Below are positions 1 through 12,574 of a DNA stretch of 64,000 nt, one piece after another. The position numbers were made by a program, and so were the translations under genes. Every line of letters starts with the position of its first letter. Within the stretch, counting starts at the first letter, position 1. The stretch spans positions 18,693,001 through 18,757,000 of the forward strand of contig CM048845.1 of NCBI GenBank assembly GCA_026545225.1, written 5' to 3'. Under the pieces are notes generated by a model. That model was not told the DNA's origin, made no database searches, and was given only the letters and a program-made list of their open reading frames with translations. Source of the stretch: Cornus controversa (lineage: Eukaryota; Streptophyta; Magnoliopsida; Cornales; Cornaceae).

Positions 1-470
1 GAGTTGAGAGTTAGAGTAGAGATAGGAGTGTATTGTGACAAAAAAATGAATAAGGTAAAAAAAAATAAAAATAAAAATAAAAAATAAAATAAAATAAATG
101 ATAAAATCAGGTTTGTATTTGAAATTGACCAAAAAAAGTGAAATTGTAACAAAAAAATAAACGTAAAAAAAATTGTGGAGTTAGAATGGAGATAGGAGTG
201 TATTAGATGAAGAATTATTATAAAAGTGATGTCAAGAGGAGTTGAGAGTTAGTGTAGAGATAGGAGTGTATTGTGACAAAAAAATGAATAAGGTAAAAAA
301 AAATAAAAATAAATAAATAATAAAACCAGAATTGTATCAAATTGTGAGAGTTAGAGTGGAGATAGGAGTGTATTGAAGAATTATTATAAAAGTGATGTGA
401 AGAGGAGTTGAGAGTTAGAGTAGAGACATGAATGTATTAGTTGAAGAATTTGCATAAAAGTGAATGATTT
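1..470. repeat. AT-rich tandem repeat, about 2.3 copies
   Basis: Three starts of the same block (beginning GAGTTGAGAGTTAG) lie at about 1, 239 and 405. The block carries GATAGGAGTGTATT twice and an A-rich middle. The first unit is about 238 bp, the second about 166 bp because of an internal deletion, and the third is partial. The array probably begins before the window. No coding signal is seen. Confidence 0.75.
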
Positions 471-489
471 GAAACAACTTCTACTTTTA

Positions 490-1570
490 ATAATAGTATA
501 TATAAAAGAAGAAAATACAATAAAATAAGAGTTATATATAAATACAATTATATATAATATAAAAATATAAAAGAAAAGAAAATAAATATGTATAAAAATA
601 TATGACAATTACCAAAAACATGTAAATAGTTAGAATTTATGACAATTACCAAAAACATGCAAATGCATAAAAATGAATTTTTAATTAAAATAAACTAAAA
701 TAAAGTCCTAACAAATATAATTTTGGAGAAAAGAATATATATATAATATGTAATATCATATTTATGTTGGTTAAAATGAGTTGAAACTATATTACTCAAA
801 CGCAATCTTTAGTCGAATATACTACTACTTGTTTTTTGATAATTAATTTTGGGTTACAAAACATATTTTTAGAGTTGTGCTTTCAAAATTTTAACAGCAT
901 ATAACGTTATCAAACGTATTCTGCTTTTCACGAAGATGACAACACAATATGTTTTCAGGTTTCATTTTTCAGAAATCATAAAATGGAATCCAACAGTGTA
1001 ATCTTCCAATTTTACTTAGACCCAATTTTGTCGGAAAGAAATAGAAGAAAAAGAAAAGAAAGGTAATGGAGGGATATGATTTTTTGTGTTTGGTACAAAA
1101 TTTTGGAAGGAAAAAAAAAAAGAAACTAATGGATTTGGAGGGATAGCCTAATACCAACTTTGCTCTTATTTTGATAAAAGATAAAATTTCTCTTTTAAAT
1201 AAAAAATGGTATATTTTTTAAAATAGTTTCTTTTCATTTCTTTCTCCAAACATGTTAACTGTCATTTCTTTTCTTTTCCTTTGTTAATCAACCAAACACA
1301 TTTAACCTTATCCTTTCCTTTCTTTTCTTTTCTCTCAAAAAGTAATGCTATTTTTTCTTTTCTTTTCCATTATACCAAACATATCCTTAGATATAGTTTC
1401 AAAATCCAACTGTGTAGCTCATTAAACTCTCATCTGAAGAAAAGAATATATCATTTACCATTTTCACAGTGATCAGTTCATGTTACTTAGAAAATCAATT
1501 AATTAGGTCCAGGTAATAAGTTTCACTTGCTAAATTGAACATTTTTTGTGTATACAATTTTGAATGAGAT

Positions 1571-1625
<55 letters not shown>

Positions 1626-1870
1626 GGTAATTCAAAATTTCATTAAGGAAAAAAAGGGAAAAAACAACCAAAGGGCTTAACCCAAAAACAAAACAAAACA
1701 GCCCAAAGGCAGATAACCAAAGCAAAAAGCCCAAACACCTTCGAAAGATCGTTACACCAACATTTCCCAAATCAAAAGCTATTGGGGAAAAGATTAGAAG
1801 GATGCCATGGAACTATGGCTCAGCCTCAGATACACTAGAGCATGGTAAGTTCCACACTTCAGCAATAATC
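490..1870 (-). repeat. Left arm of a long inverted duplication
   Basis: Read on the minus strand, this segment matches 34131-35430 on the plus strand. It runs from inside the LINE 3' UTR, through the LINE end and about 1 kb of non-LINE flank. Landmarks shared in inverted order are the TGTTTGGTATAATGG purine-rich block, the TTAGGACTTTATTTTAG block and a TTTTTGGTAATTGTCAT block. The match includes flank beyond the LINE tail, so it is a duplicated genomic segment and not two independent insertions. Confidence 0.85.
1576..1622. repeat. (AT)n microsatellite at the LINE tail
   Basis: An almost pure AT dinucleotide run sits exactly where the minus-strand LINE ends. In the inverted copy near 34370 this position has a poly(A) run followed by a short CATATATATG. 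The microsatellite probably grew from the LINE tail. Confidence 0.9.
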
Positions 1871-3130
1871 CTTGAGGTTCTGCCCTCACGCAGTTTGTAG
1901 CCAAGAAGCCGATTCCTCACACTGTTATAAACCTTCTGCTGGACGACCATTGGAGAAGCATGCTTCCCAGAGAAGGTACATCAATTTCTTTCTCTCCAGT
2001 TGAAATAAATGCACCCAGTAATACATAACTTGAAGGTCTTGGTATTGGGCTCCCACATTGCTGTCGTCCATTCAGCAATAGCATGCATATCAAAATCTCT
2101 GATATAAATACCACATTTGCATTGAAAAAACTCCCAAACCTGAGCTGAAAATCTACAATTGAAGAAAATGTGGGAATGACTCTCAACATTAGCCATACAT
2201 AATGACAAGAAGTTAGGCAAATGCTTATGGGCAAAACTCTTGTGGTCTCTCGCCTAAAGTCTACAACACATAGCAAGCCAAGAGATAAAAGAGTGGCGAG
2301 GAAAGTTGTTGGTGAACCCTACAATAGGAGTCTAGAACACATTAGGTGCAGGAGAAATAAGAGCTCTGTATGTCATGCCAAGATTGAAGCTTCCTAAATT
2401 GTAGAGTGATCAAACGATGGTGTCCGAAACAGATGGTCGGATTAAAGGAAGTTACTCCACGTTCCCAATTGTAAGAACCAACTTAATGAGTCTAGGTGGA
2501 ATTCTCCACTGATGGTGCCGAATAAGAGATCCTACTTTCATTGAAGGACTCCACTGAGAATTGGTAATGAGATTATAATCAATCCTCCAATCAAGAGGTC
2601 CTAATAGTAACCAGTAGTCATGCCATAAAGAAATGTCCTTCCCCTCCCCCACAATGTGTTTGATAAAAGGTCTAGCTAATCATTCTCCAACTCTAAGAGC
2701 ATAATTGGAAATTTTTAATCATCCAAAAACTCTTATTTTTGATGAGATTGTCCCTTACCCAGTCAACCCAAATAGACTGCTCCTTGTCATTAAATATATT
2801 CCAAATGTGCCTGATTATAGCCACTCTATTAAAACTAGCCAAGTGAGGTAAACCAATGCCACCAAACTCCTTAGGTTTACAAATATCAGTCCTAGCTTTC
2901 ATATCCACCTCAAACCATAGGAACTGTCTTAGAACACATGTAATTTGGTTAATAACCAATTTAGGAAAGATGAACAATCCACTCTAGTAGCCAATAATAC
3001 TTAGTAAGATGGATTTGATAAGTTGCAATCTACCTACATATGAAAGGAATCTAGTAGTCTAGCAACTTATCCTAGAGATAATTCTCTCCATCAAACCCCG
3101 AGAATGAACCTGTCCATTCAACCCTAATAA
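1623..3130 (-). pseudogene. LINE (non-LTR retrotransposon) ORF2 3' half and 3' UTR, degraded
   Basis: Several minus-strand reading frames belong to the end of a plant LINE ORF2. At about 2977-2700 lies a segment of the region after the reverse transcriptase (FGGIGLPHLASFNRV). At 2650-2452 is the family-typical GKDISLWHDYW segment. At 2220-1980 is a zf-RVT-like stretch (ESHSHIFFNCRFSAQVW). Stops and frameshifts separate these pieces, so the gene is dead. The 3' UTR runs to about 1623. The 5' side stops near 3130, where an LTR of another element begins; endonuclease and catalytic RT are absent. The 3' 250 bp match the LINE end at 34131-34370. Confidence 0.85.
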
Positions 3131-3720
3131 ACCATCTTAACTCATAATTACCGCAGAAGTTTAATTATGTACACACTCATGTATGTGTGCAACTCAAAAT
3201 CAACCAATACTAATGGAAAGAGGATCAAAAAATACCTAATTAAAAAAAAACCATACTCAATTCTGATCTAAAATGAAAAAGTTATGCCCAATTGAAGTTT
3301 GGACCAAGTTTTAAAATTTAGTGTAAATAGTAATCACAATCCATCGTAATTACAAGGGCAATGGTGTCCATTATACTATAATGGAACTACCTCAATCATT
3401 GAATCAATGTGGAATCATAATTACATACATATGTTTACTTACGTATGACTCAACCTCAATAATCAATTATGACCGCACACGTGCCACATATTGCATCCCC
3501 ATTCCATGCCCAAATTTGATCTCAACCCACCCAGCCACACATTACGATGGATCATAATATTGGTTATGATGTATCATATTTATGATATATACATCGCACA
3601 AGGTGCGTGACATCCTACAAAATTCACTGGAATCCCTCTCAAAATACTCAACGATTACGATGCATCGTTATGAGATTTATGATACATCACCGTATTACGA
3701 TGCATCATTATTGGGATTAC
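3131..3720 (-). mobile_element. Reverse-oriented long LTR, outer part (3' portion)
   Basis: Read on the minus strand, 3190-3420 resembles the last 350 bp of the forward LTR at about 5950-6200. Shared blocks include GATCCTCTTTCCA, the TTTTAGATC region and the CCCTTGTAATT stretch. It continues beyond the inserted forward element at 6394-8392. The true 3' end of this LTR (expected ...TGACA) is not visible, so it is truncated against the LINE. Confidence 0.6.
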
Positions 3721-6393
3721 TGTAGAGACCGTGTCCAATTTTGGCCAATTTTTATTTTTTTTATCATTTATTACTTTAAATGCGTTTTAAATGATATTTA
3801 ACGTGTTTTGAATGTGAGAAACATGTTTGGAGAGTTGTTTTAGGGTTTTGGATAGTTTTTGAAACTTTTGAAAAAGTTTAACTTTTCGGTCAACGGGGAT
3901 CCCGGGATGAGGTTTAATGAGTCCGAAAATTTGAATATTTTTTTGAAAATTTTTATTTTTGGTTATAAACCAATTAGAATATTTGGAGAGGCGTAGAAGT
4001 GATTTCAAGTCCATAACTTCTTTCGGATTCAAAAACGGAGGTCGGGAAGGTACGTTAAGTGAATTAGGGGTGTTTTGGTCTTTTTGCGCCCTAGGGCTTA
4101 TAAATATCTGGGAGACAGATATTTACAGCTTATTTTCTCTCCCAAATCAGTCGTGAACCTCTCCTCTCTCTCTTATTTGTGTTCTTCTTCTTCTCTCTAG
4201 AATTAGAAGGTGTTAGGGCTTGATTCGGATGGCGCCAAATAAGGAAAGTGTGTTCTATACGGCAAAGGCTTTGCCTGAAACCAAACAAAGTCGCGGTTAG
4301 GTAAATTTGGTGTTAGTGAAAGTGTGAGATAACTTGAAACTAAAGCTATTGAGGTAGGGGGTGTGTGTTGTGTCTTCTAGTTTTAAGTTTAATTTCATTT
4401 CTTTTGCATAACATAAATGATTTTCATATCAAATGTGATAATATGAATTTTTGTTAAAGTTCATTTGGATGAGCATATGTTTCTTTTGACTAGAAATGGT
4501 TAGTGTATGCTTGGAATTACATGAATTGCATATATGTGTAAAATAGAGCTTAAATTACATATATGGGATTTTGGGGAATAAATGATGAAAAACTTACTTT
4601 TGGGGGTTAAGTATCTATATATATATATATTCTTATGATCTTTGTGTGACATACTAGGATTAAACTAGGACATATAATGGGTGCAATGTATCAAACTTGT
4701 GAATGTGCGTGCAAAATGTGAAATATTTTGTGTGAGTGTGAGGCGTGTCTCGAAAGTGGCTCAGGTGAAAGTAGTAGGGGAACATATCCTTTGAGGCTGA
4801 AACACCTCAAACTTACGCAAGAGGGTTGGTTACCGGTGGGTTAGTAGCCCTAAAATAACTAGGAATTGAGATATGGAGTTTCGGCACGTATTCGGATGTG
4901 TATGAGTGTGAACCAAATCCGAGAGTGTGTTGAGTCTTATGTGTAACTTAAGTGAATTACAGGACTTGTGTGGATGTTTATCCGTTTTCGATCTATGTTA
5001 CATGTATGATGAGAATGTGCTATGTGTATGAAATACGTTTTATATAGTTGTCAAGTTATAATTGATGTGTATGTCATGACGTGAACAAATTGAGCTTTTA
5101 AGCTTGTAACTAGAATGTTAGGGAGCATGACACGTAGTCGATAGACATGAGTTGTGTTTTATGCATTAAATATGAAATGAGGCCTTGAATGGATTGCACA
5201 ATGCATTAACCTTGAGCCCGTTGAAAATTGCTCATCCCCCTATACTAACACTTTCAGGACATGGCAAGGAGGTGGTTGAAGATGCACAACCATGAGTTGG
5301 ACCTAGAGTAGAAGAATATCATTTTTGGACTTTTGCATTTTTTGAGATAGGTGTATGGACTTCCATGCTGACTTGTGGCATGTGGACTAGATTATAAGCA
5401 TTGTACTTATTTTTGGATAAGAAGCATGTATGAAACTTTCAATTATATGTGATAAGTTTGCTAACTTGTGAAGATTATATAAACATGATATTTTGTTGCA
5501 ATAGGTATATGATAATGCGTGAATTATCATTTTTGTACCGCAAGTGTATGTGGTGGTATTAAATGGTGATGGTTTCTCACTTTGTGGATGATTGGAGATT
5601 TGTTGGGAATATAATTATGTTTTATGATTGTTTGTTAGAAGAATGGATTGGGAGCAAAATTGTGATTGTTATCACTTTGTGTTTTGTTAGTGTTCCAGGT
5701 TAAGTGAGTTCGATGCATCGAAGTCACCATTTTGATGCATCGAAGTGTGTCGATGTATCGTAAAATTATTTGATGCATCATCAATTAAAGATAAGGGTTA
5801 TGTACAAAAATCTAGTAGGTGTCGCGGGATACTTCGCATCTTGTTCGATGCATCGAAATATGTGGCTAAGTGTGTTTGTTGAAAATGAAATTGGAGAATT
5901 CTTTGGGGAGAAAATGTGACCACGTGTGACATCATAAGTCATGATACATACGAAATTATGATTCTACGTTGGTTTAGTAATTGAGGTGGTGTATTAGAAG
6001 TAAATGGATGAAATCGCCCTTGTAATTTCGAGTAAGCTCTGGGATTTGTCCAAACTTCAAACGGGCGTAACTTCTTTATTTTAGATCGAAATTGAGCGTA
6101 GTTTTTTTTTTTTAAATTGAGTATTTTTAGATCCTCTTTCCAATAGACTAAGAATCATTCTAAAATTTTAAATACACAGAAAGTTAGATTCTGAAATTGA
6201 GCGGTTCATGAGTGTGAACCGGGTGAGACTTTCACTGTTCACCTCCACTTTCTATATCGATCTTGGTATCGAAAAGTAGGGGCGTGACAACATGGTACCA
6301 GAGCATGGTACTATAGTGGGGATAATAGTTAGAGGAGATGGTTTATTACATAATCACCCTCGATTTTCAAGTATTGAAAATCGGGGTGTGACA
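3721..6393 (+). mobile_element. LTR element with a 2.57-kb LTR and almost no internal region
   Basis: The LTR starts TGTAGAGACC at 3721 and ends GGGGCGTGACA at 6289. A primer-binding site TGGTACCAGAGC (complementary to initiator tRNA-Met) follows at 6293-6304. After only about 60 bp comes a second short LTR end (ATCGGGGTGTGACA) stopping at 6393. The element is flanked by GATTAC on both sides (3715-3720 and 6394-6399), a target duplication. A TATA-like TTATAAATA is at 4098. The long LTR with a methionine PBS resembles Ty3/gypsy Tekay-like families; that lineage call is a guess. No gag or pol is present, so most of the internal region and 3' LTR are deleted. Confidence 0.75.
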
Positions 6394-8392
6394 GATTACG
6401 ATGCATCGTAATCACTAGACTGTTACTATAACAAAGCCACCAAGTGATTACAATAATCATTCTCCTTCTAATTCATCATCCTAAACATATAATCATAGAA
6501 CATAATTATCATTTTTACACATCTCAAGCATCCACAAAGTGATAACTCATCACAATTAGATTCCACCCATACACATGGAGCTAAATCACATCCAAATATT
6601 TCATATAATTAACCTTTAAATCATAAGCATTCTTGGACATTAATGAGAATACGATTCATTAACACAACTGTTCTCAATAGTTGTACATCTAAAAATAAAC
6701 ATAAATAAAGGATCATCATTTGCTCAATACCATGCTTATAATGAAATAAATCACAAGTCATGAACAACACATACTTAAAAATGTATTTAAATGTACGCAA
6801 CCATAAATCATAAATATTACATGTTCTCGAAACATAAATGATCTTTACATGTTCATTTCGCTCCACGCCAATTGTCTATTAGGGAGACTCCACTACTCTT
6901 TTCTATTTCCTGAAAAGAGTTAATCATCATGGGATGAACAACATGCGCTCAATAAGAATATCTAAAACACAATTTCTCAAGTCTTGTGAATACAACATAA
7001 CATATAAACATGTTATCGTGTTAAGCACAATTCATATACAAATATTCTTGCTAACAATCATGTCATAAATGTACGCATCATTCCACACACTCACACATTG
7101 TCTGTGTCTCACACACATACACGAATCCCATCGTTTGACCTTAGCTCATCGCTCACAATGTCAACGATAACAATTGATCCGAATCCTGACTTTTGGCAAT
7201 CCGTCTAACCATAACCTTTCTATTTTATCACGGATCCCGTCTCTTGGCCATCCGGTTCCTACAAACTCATTCATATCTCACACCCAGATACCGACTCTTG
7301 GCTACTTGGTTACCACAATCATACTCATGCTAACCATGTATATACAATTAAGGGCAATATAGTATTAAATGACATGCTTGTCCATTCTTACAAACAACCT
7401 CAAATGCATTCACATTAAACATGTTACACACTTTTCACATTTCATATTAATCATATTGACAATTAAACATGTATTGTAAATAAACATGCCTCCAAGACAT
7501 TTCATCAAACACATAAGTGTCATTTTCACAATTTCATATGTATAAACATAATCATCCCATAATTCAATCTCAATATAATCACATTATCATCTAATGCACT
7601 TATAAGCATATTATACATCATTAAGCATGGTGAATTCATCAATTGGCATAATTCAGCATACTTTACTATTAAAAAATATCTAATTATCTCACGTAACCAA
7701 TTAATTGCCATAAATAACCAATATACTCACACAAATCCCGGATTCTATGGGTTAGGCATCCCTACCTTAATTTAAAAAAGCTTCCAAATGATTTTTCAAT
7801 TCTTTCAAAAATTAACTTTTTTTGAAATTGATTTCGGACGGATCAAACTCGAGCCTTTAGTTCGTAGACCGTTTCTCTCTTTTTCGGTGAACTCCAATTA
7901 TGAACCTAAGCCCCTCAAAATCAATGGAGAAGGAAAGAAGAAGATGTTGCTATATATAGATATATGTATATTGCTCCATTCGGCTGAGGAGAATGAGAAA
8001 TGAGGGTTGGGATTCTCTCTTGCTATTTATAGAATGTAACATGCACTTATTTACAAAAGTGTCATTACATTTTCACTAACTGACTCGTTTTTTGAGTTCT
8101 GTAACTCCGATTGACACGAAATCGATTCCTTAGGACGTAAAATATTTTATTTAAGTTACGCTCCAAATTTGGAATCATTCTGACACTTTCAGATTTTTTG
8201 GGCTCACCGGGCGCCCGAGTCAACCAGACTCGAAAAAGTCAACTTTTGTTAAACACTCTGAAAAATTTTCCGTACCTCTACCCAAGTCCCCAAACATGTA
8301 TTTTACATTTAAAACACTCATATAATCATTTAAAGCATTTATATGACAATAAATAAAAAGAAAACCGATCAAATATGGTCACGGTTCTTACA
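6394..8392 (-). mobile_element. Reverse-oriented long LTR, inner part (unit A)
   Basis: On the minus strand this begins TGTAAGAACCGTGACC at 8392, closely like the start of the forward LTR at 3721. It keeps the same order of blocks: a CATGTTTGGGGACT/CATGTTTGGAGAG stretch, a GTCAAC stretch, a TATAAAT box with CT-rich leader, and ATTACGATGCATCG repeats at the far end. Together with 3131-3720 it forms one LTR interrupted by the element at 3721-6393. Confidence 0.65.
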
Positions 8393-8424
8393 ACAATTAT
8401 AAGCCTAATGTGTTCCGTATCAAA

Positions 8425-8738
8425 TTCTTGACAGAGTGAAGAGGACTGTGAGTCTAAAACAGAGTCGACTGTACTTTGCTTCATTATAGTAAGTTGGTTT
8501 CCTGAGGCTTTCCATCCCACTGTGGTTTTTTTCGATATAAAATTTTCATGTATATCCCGTGCATTCTTTACTTTACTTGCTCTTTAAGTTATTTACTTGC
8601 TTTATGAGTTTGGTTAATTGGTAATTGGACTTAAAATCAAATCAATTTAGAAAATTAAGCAAATGGGCAAGTTAACTTATTCACCCTCCTCTAGGTTTTA
8701 AATTACTTTCGCAGCCACTTTCACATCATGCAACTCAC
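8425..8738. repeat. LTR-like inverted fragment, left member (unit A)
   Basis: About 310 bp from TTCTTGACAGAG to CATGCAACTCAC is repeated in inverted orientation at 10517-10831. Conserved points include GTACTTTGCTTC, TTTACTTGCTT, AATTGGACTTAAAAT and TTTTAAATTACTTTC. The equivalent in unit B is 16329-16643. Confidence 0.75.
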
Positions 8739-8892
8739 AATATGTTTACAATCATACTCGAGTCCAAGTCTAGGACTATAGCACCCCCACAAACTCAGAA
8801 GTGAGCAAACACAATTCTAACATTATGTATGATTTAATCATGTCACGACACTTTAGCGATAGAGAGAATTTTTTCTTAATGTTGCATTTATT

Positions 8893-9290
8893 ACGTAGGA
8901 ATGGAATGCCCATTCCTCATTCTCATGTTTGGTATGAAAATTAAATTACTGATTATTCCCTTGGAACGAAAAATAATAAAAAATTATTCCACATCTTAAC
9001 CTATGAAATGATCATTCTATTCCATTCCCAAATAAAATTTTAAAAAAAAATCATGTTTCCAGTAAACCCTTCCACATTCCAAGTCTGGTCTCTAACGTTC
9101 TCTCTCACAGAAACTACCTCTACTACCACACCACCATCACCTTCCACTGCCAACACACTGCCACTATTGTCGCCTTCCACAGCACCACTGAGAAGCATAT
9201 TTTAGAGAATTCAATTTAAAATTAATTTAATTCGAGATTTTAAATTAGTCTAACCAAACACTAGAATGATGATGATCATTTTATTTCTAC
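8893..9290. mobile_element. MITE-like element with a CCA-rich core (unit A)
   Basis: The ends are imperfect inverted repeats: GGAATGGAATG with CTCATGTTTGGTA on the left, and ACCAAACACTAGAATGATG on the right. The middle (9110-9200) is rich in ACCACC/CTGCCA. The same design, with a much longer core, is seen at 63190-64000. The unit B copy is at about 16797-17190. Confidence 0.5.
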
Positions 9291-9382
9291 ATCATTTTAT
9301 ATTTGCAATCAAGCAGTAAAAATGTGAACAACTATTTCCTTCTATTTTTCATCTTATTTCATTTCACTTGTATTTCATTCAA

Positions 9383-9541
9383 GGATAATGCTACCCAGGC
9401 AGAATTCATAGGCAGAAATTCTTACATTCATTGGATGCATGTGGTGAGTGTATATGGTGGGGCCTACCACATGCATCTAATTAATATAAAATTTTCTATT
9501 TATGAATTCTGCTTAAAAATTTTGCCTGAATAGCATTACCC
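9383..9541. mobile_element. MITE, family 1, present only in unit A
   Basis: A 159-bp foldback starts GGATAATGCTACCCAGGCAG and ends TGCCTGAATAGCATTACCC. It is flanked on both sides by TTCATTCAA (9374-9382 and 9542-9550). Unit B has a single TTCATTCAA at 17280-17288 and no insert, which is an empty site. The 9-bp target duplication suits Mutator-like transposition. Related copies form the cluster at 39359-40111. Confidence 0.9.
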
Positions 9542-9550
9542 TTCATTCAA

Positions 9551-10516
9551 TTCTTGCCTACCAAACTTATCGGAGAAATATTATTAGAGACAAGTAGAGT
9601 ATCTGGTAAAGCAAAAAGTCGTTGGGCTTGAATATAAATTTCTTAGTAAGATGTTGACTTTCGCAATCTGTGAGTTTCAAAAAGGACCGCTGTTATGGGA
9701 AAGTAAAGACGTTGACAAGTAATTACAATTTGTGACCCAATCAAAGCCCGGAAAATGACTAGATACATAGTTGATCTTGAAAGTTTGAATGAGGCATGAG
9801 GCTAGCATCACCATCCCACCGAGTCAAGCGCTTCCAAGACCTGGCCTATATAGTAGTCGAAGTAAACAAGAACTCTTCTATACAAACAGAATTGAAACTT
9901 GATATACACCAGTCAATGAATGAGATCTAACCAAGAAGACCATGTTAACAAGACAACATCAATAGCTTAATACACATAACCTACAAGTGAAGTGTCAGAG
10001 AACTTTTAAAAATAATTGTAGTATTTGAAGGACAATGGTGTTACTTTATTAAAATAAATAAAATAAAAAAGAACAAGTATATATATAGTAAAATGGAGTG
10101 TTAATATTATTTTTCTAAAAAACCAAAATACTTGTGCAAAAGACCTTGATTTTAGAAGAGGGAAAAAAAACTTATAAATGCTATATAAGAAGTAAATGAA
10201 GCAGTCAATGTGGTATAAATATCATATATATATTAGTGTGCATTCGAAAGGTTCCAACAACCAATCCAGTCAATCTGAGTTAATTCATAAATGGAAATAA
10301 TTGTTTTCTAAGGCTGCAAAAGTCCAATAGTAATAAAAGACTCCAACTGTGCATCCGTTTGACTAACATTTTCATGAAGGTTTTCAATGGTAATTTCTTT
10401 CCATTTGATATCTCAAAATTCTAGGGGCCCAGCTGAATTAAAACTAAAACTATATTAGTTATTAATTATTCAAAAAAGAAAACTTAAGCTCTTAGATTCA
10501 GAGACAGATGAGAGGG
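9551..10516. other. Non-coding stretch of unit A
   Basis: No gene, RNA gene or clear mobile element is recognised here. Relative to unit B it lacks about 65 bp (present at 17467-17530). It lies between the two inverted LTR-like fragments and may be the interior of an old element. Confidence 0.5.
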
Positions 10517-11760
10517 TGTGAGTTGCGCAATGCAAAAATGATTGTGAAAGTAATTTAAAATTTTGAGGGAGCGATTATATTTATTCGTTTTTTAACTAAT
10601 TTTTCAAATTATTCAATTTTAAGTCCAATTAAAATTCTAAGCAATTCCACAAAGCAAGTAAATAAATAAAGTATAGTCTAGTAAACAATGCATTAGATAA
10701 ACGTGGAAAACTCAGATAAAAAAAAAATCACAAGTGAGCCTTTGTAGTGTCAGAGAAGCAAATTCATTATCGTTGAAGCAAAGTACAACACACTTTGTCC
10801 CAGACTCACACCCACTCCACTTTGACAAGAACTTGATGCAAAACACCTCAGGCTTACTATTGCGACTCCCTTGTTCAATTGCTGCAGATTTTTGGCTAAC
10901 GTCAATATCCTTACATAAGGGTAATAGGAAAAAAACGAACACTCAGCAAGTATTTTGTTCCCTTCGTAGCACAATCTTCTCCTTTCTCACCAACGAACAG
11001 TTGTAGAAGAAACTAAAAGTTCCGATACCTGACCAAATAAGATAACTCTGTAGTAGTCTCTGTACTGTCGATCAGATTAAGAACACTACTCTAAGATCAC
11101 TCAGTGTATATGTGTTTGCTCTCAAAAGAAAAACAAATAGAAAAATCAAAGGGAATTTTTCTGCTCTAAAAATACTCTCAAAAAGCTCTTTCTCTCTAAA
11201 AATAATAATCTATTTAAGTACACTTGTAGAGAAAATATAGAGTAGTATTTATAGGCATAGAAGTCCTAATCCTGCTTGAAAAATAAGTTAAAACCCAATA
11301 TATATATGACTTTTCTAGAAGTTTCAAACCCAATAAGAATCAGAATTTTCGTCAAAATAACTTTCCTATTTGGAACATGCTAAGTAGGACCGGTGCTCAA
11401 AAATTAGAACCGGTGGGACTTTGTGAAAAGCCTATGAAAATTAAATTGCCGAGAAAAGTTGGACTGGTCCTAAATATTGGGGACCGGTGGAACTTTAAAA
11501 AAAATTATATTTTCAGTTTAAAACATATTTTTTAAGTCCTAAGCCCGCCAAACTCCAAAACCTAGTGTCCTCACTCACATACCTGTATTAAGTGATATTC
11601 TCATTGAATACATGATATCGAGACACTTGTTGTTCAGCTTTCATGATAGAAACATAAGATCGAATAAAACTTACAACTCGATTAATAAGTTTTGACACCA
11701 AATTTATCAATTACAAATATATACGTCACATAGGCTTGGTTTAGGGCATTGCTCAAATTG
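10517..11760 (-). mobile_element. Reverse-oriented copia-like LTR remnant (unit A)
   Basis: On the minus strand the segment begins near TTGGTGTCAAAACTTATTAA at 11700. It has a TATA-like CCTATAAATACTACTC near 11250 followed by a CT-rich leader. It ends in the block that is inverted at 8425-8738. This is the usual layout of a promoter-bearing plant LTR. No reading frame of retrotransposon type lies next to it. The family assignment rests on layout only. It forms the immediate upstream neighbourhood of the peptidase gene. Confidence 0.4.
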
Positions 11761-12440
11761 GGTTGGGAAGTAGTGTGGTCCAATCAACCATATTGTTTGG
11801 GTGGGATTCCAACAAACTGAAATGGTTTCGTTGGTCAATCTATGTTTCAATTTGTAGTGGTCTGGTTGTGCTTAATTACGTAGTCATGTCTATGAATGCA
11901 ACTATGCTAACAGCAACGATGGATGTAAGAGATATGAGCCCCTATATGGTGGTGCATTCCGGAAATAAAAATATGATAAAATAAATAAGTTTTTACGCCC
12001 ACCTAAACCCTTTTTTTTTTTTTTCGCCAAATCCAAACCCAAACCCAATTTACTTTCGGTTTTCAATTTTATATTCCAAGTAGACCCGGACTTATATATA
12101 TATATCCAGCGTTAGAATTAGTCGATGTTGATTTATAGTCGCCCTCTCAATTTGAAGAAGAATTAATCTTAGAGCGCGTAGAAAATATTCAACTAATGTC
12201 CCGTGTGTCTATTCATTGTTGGTCAATATAAATTTTGATAATATTAGAGTTTACTGAAACCAAAGACTGCAATATGTCATATATATATATATATATTCCC
12301 CCTCTTTGTTGACATGGCTTTGGTCAATACTCTCTTCTCCAGGAATTTAGAATTTTGTAATCTCCTTTAATATATGCAAATAAGACCCACCACATGCATG
12401 GAAATTTCCATATCACAAGATATTGTTGGTCTTCTATTCC

Positions 12441-12448
12441 TATATAAG
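12441..12448 (+). promoter_or_regulatory. TATA box of peptidase gene A
   Basis: TATATAAG lies 134 bp upstream of the ATG. It is followed by a likely 5' UTR that is CT-rich and includes a CT microsatellite at 12531-12552. The sequence is identical in gene B. Confidence 0.7.
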
Positions 12449-12574
12449 AACCGTTGCTCCCTAAAACATTACATACTCGATCATATCATCCTTCTTTCTC
12501 TCTCTAGTAATTTTAATATCAGACACAAAATCTCTCTCTCTCTCTCTCTCTGTCTCACTCGTTTAATTAAGACC

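Noticed and set aside
11763..11984. Open frame of 73 codons upstream of gene A and its counterpart upstream of gene B
   Set aside because: It is conserved only because the unit is duplicated; base changes between copies alter residues freely and no domain is seen.
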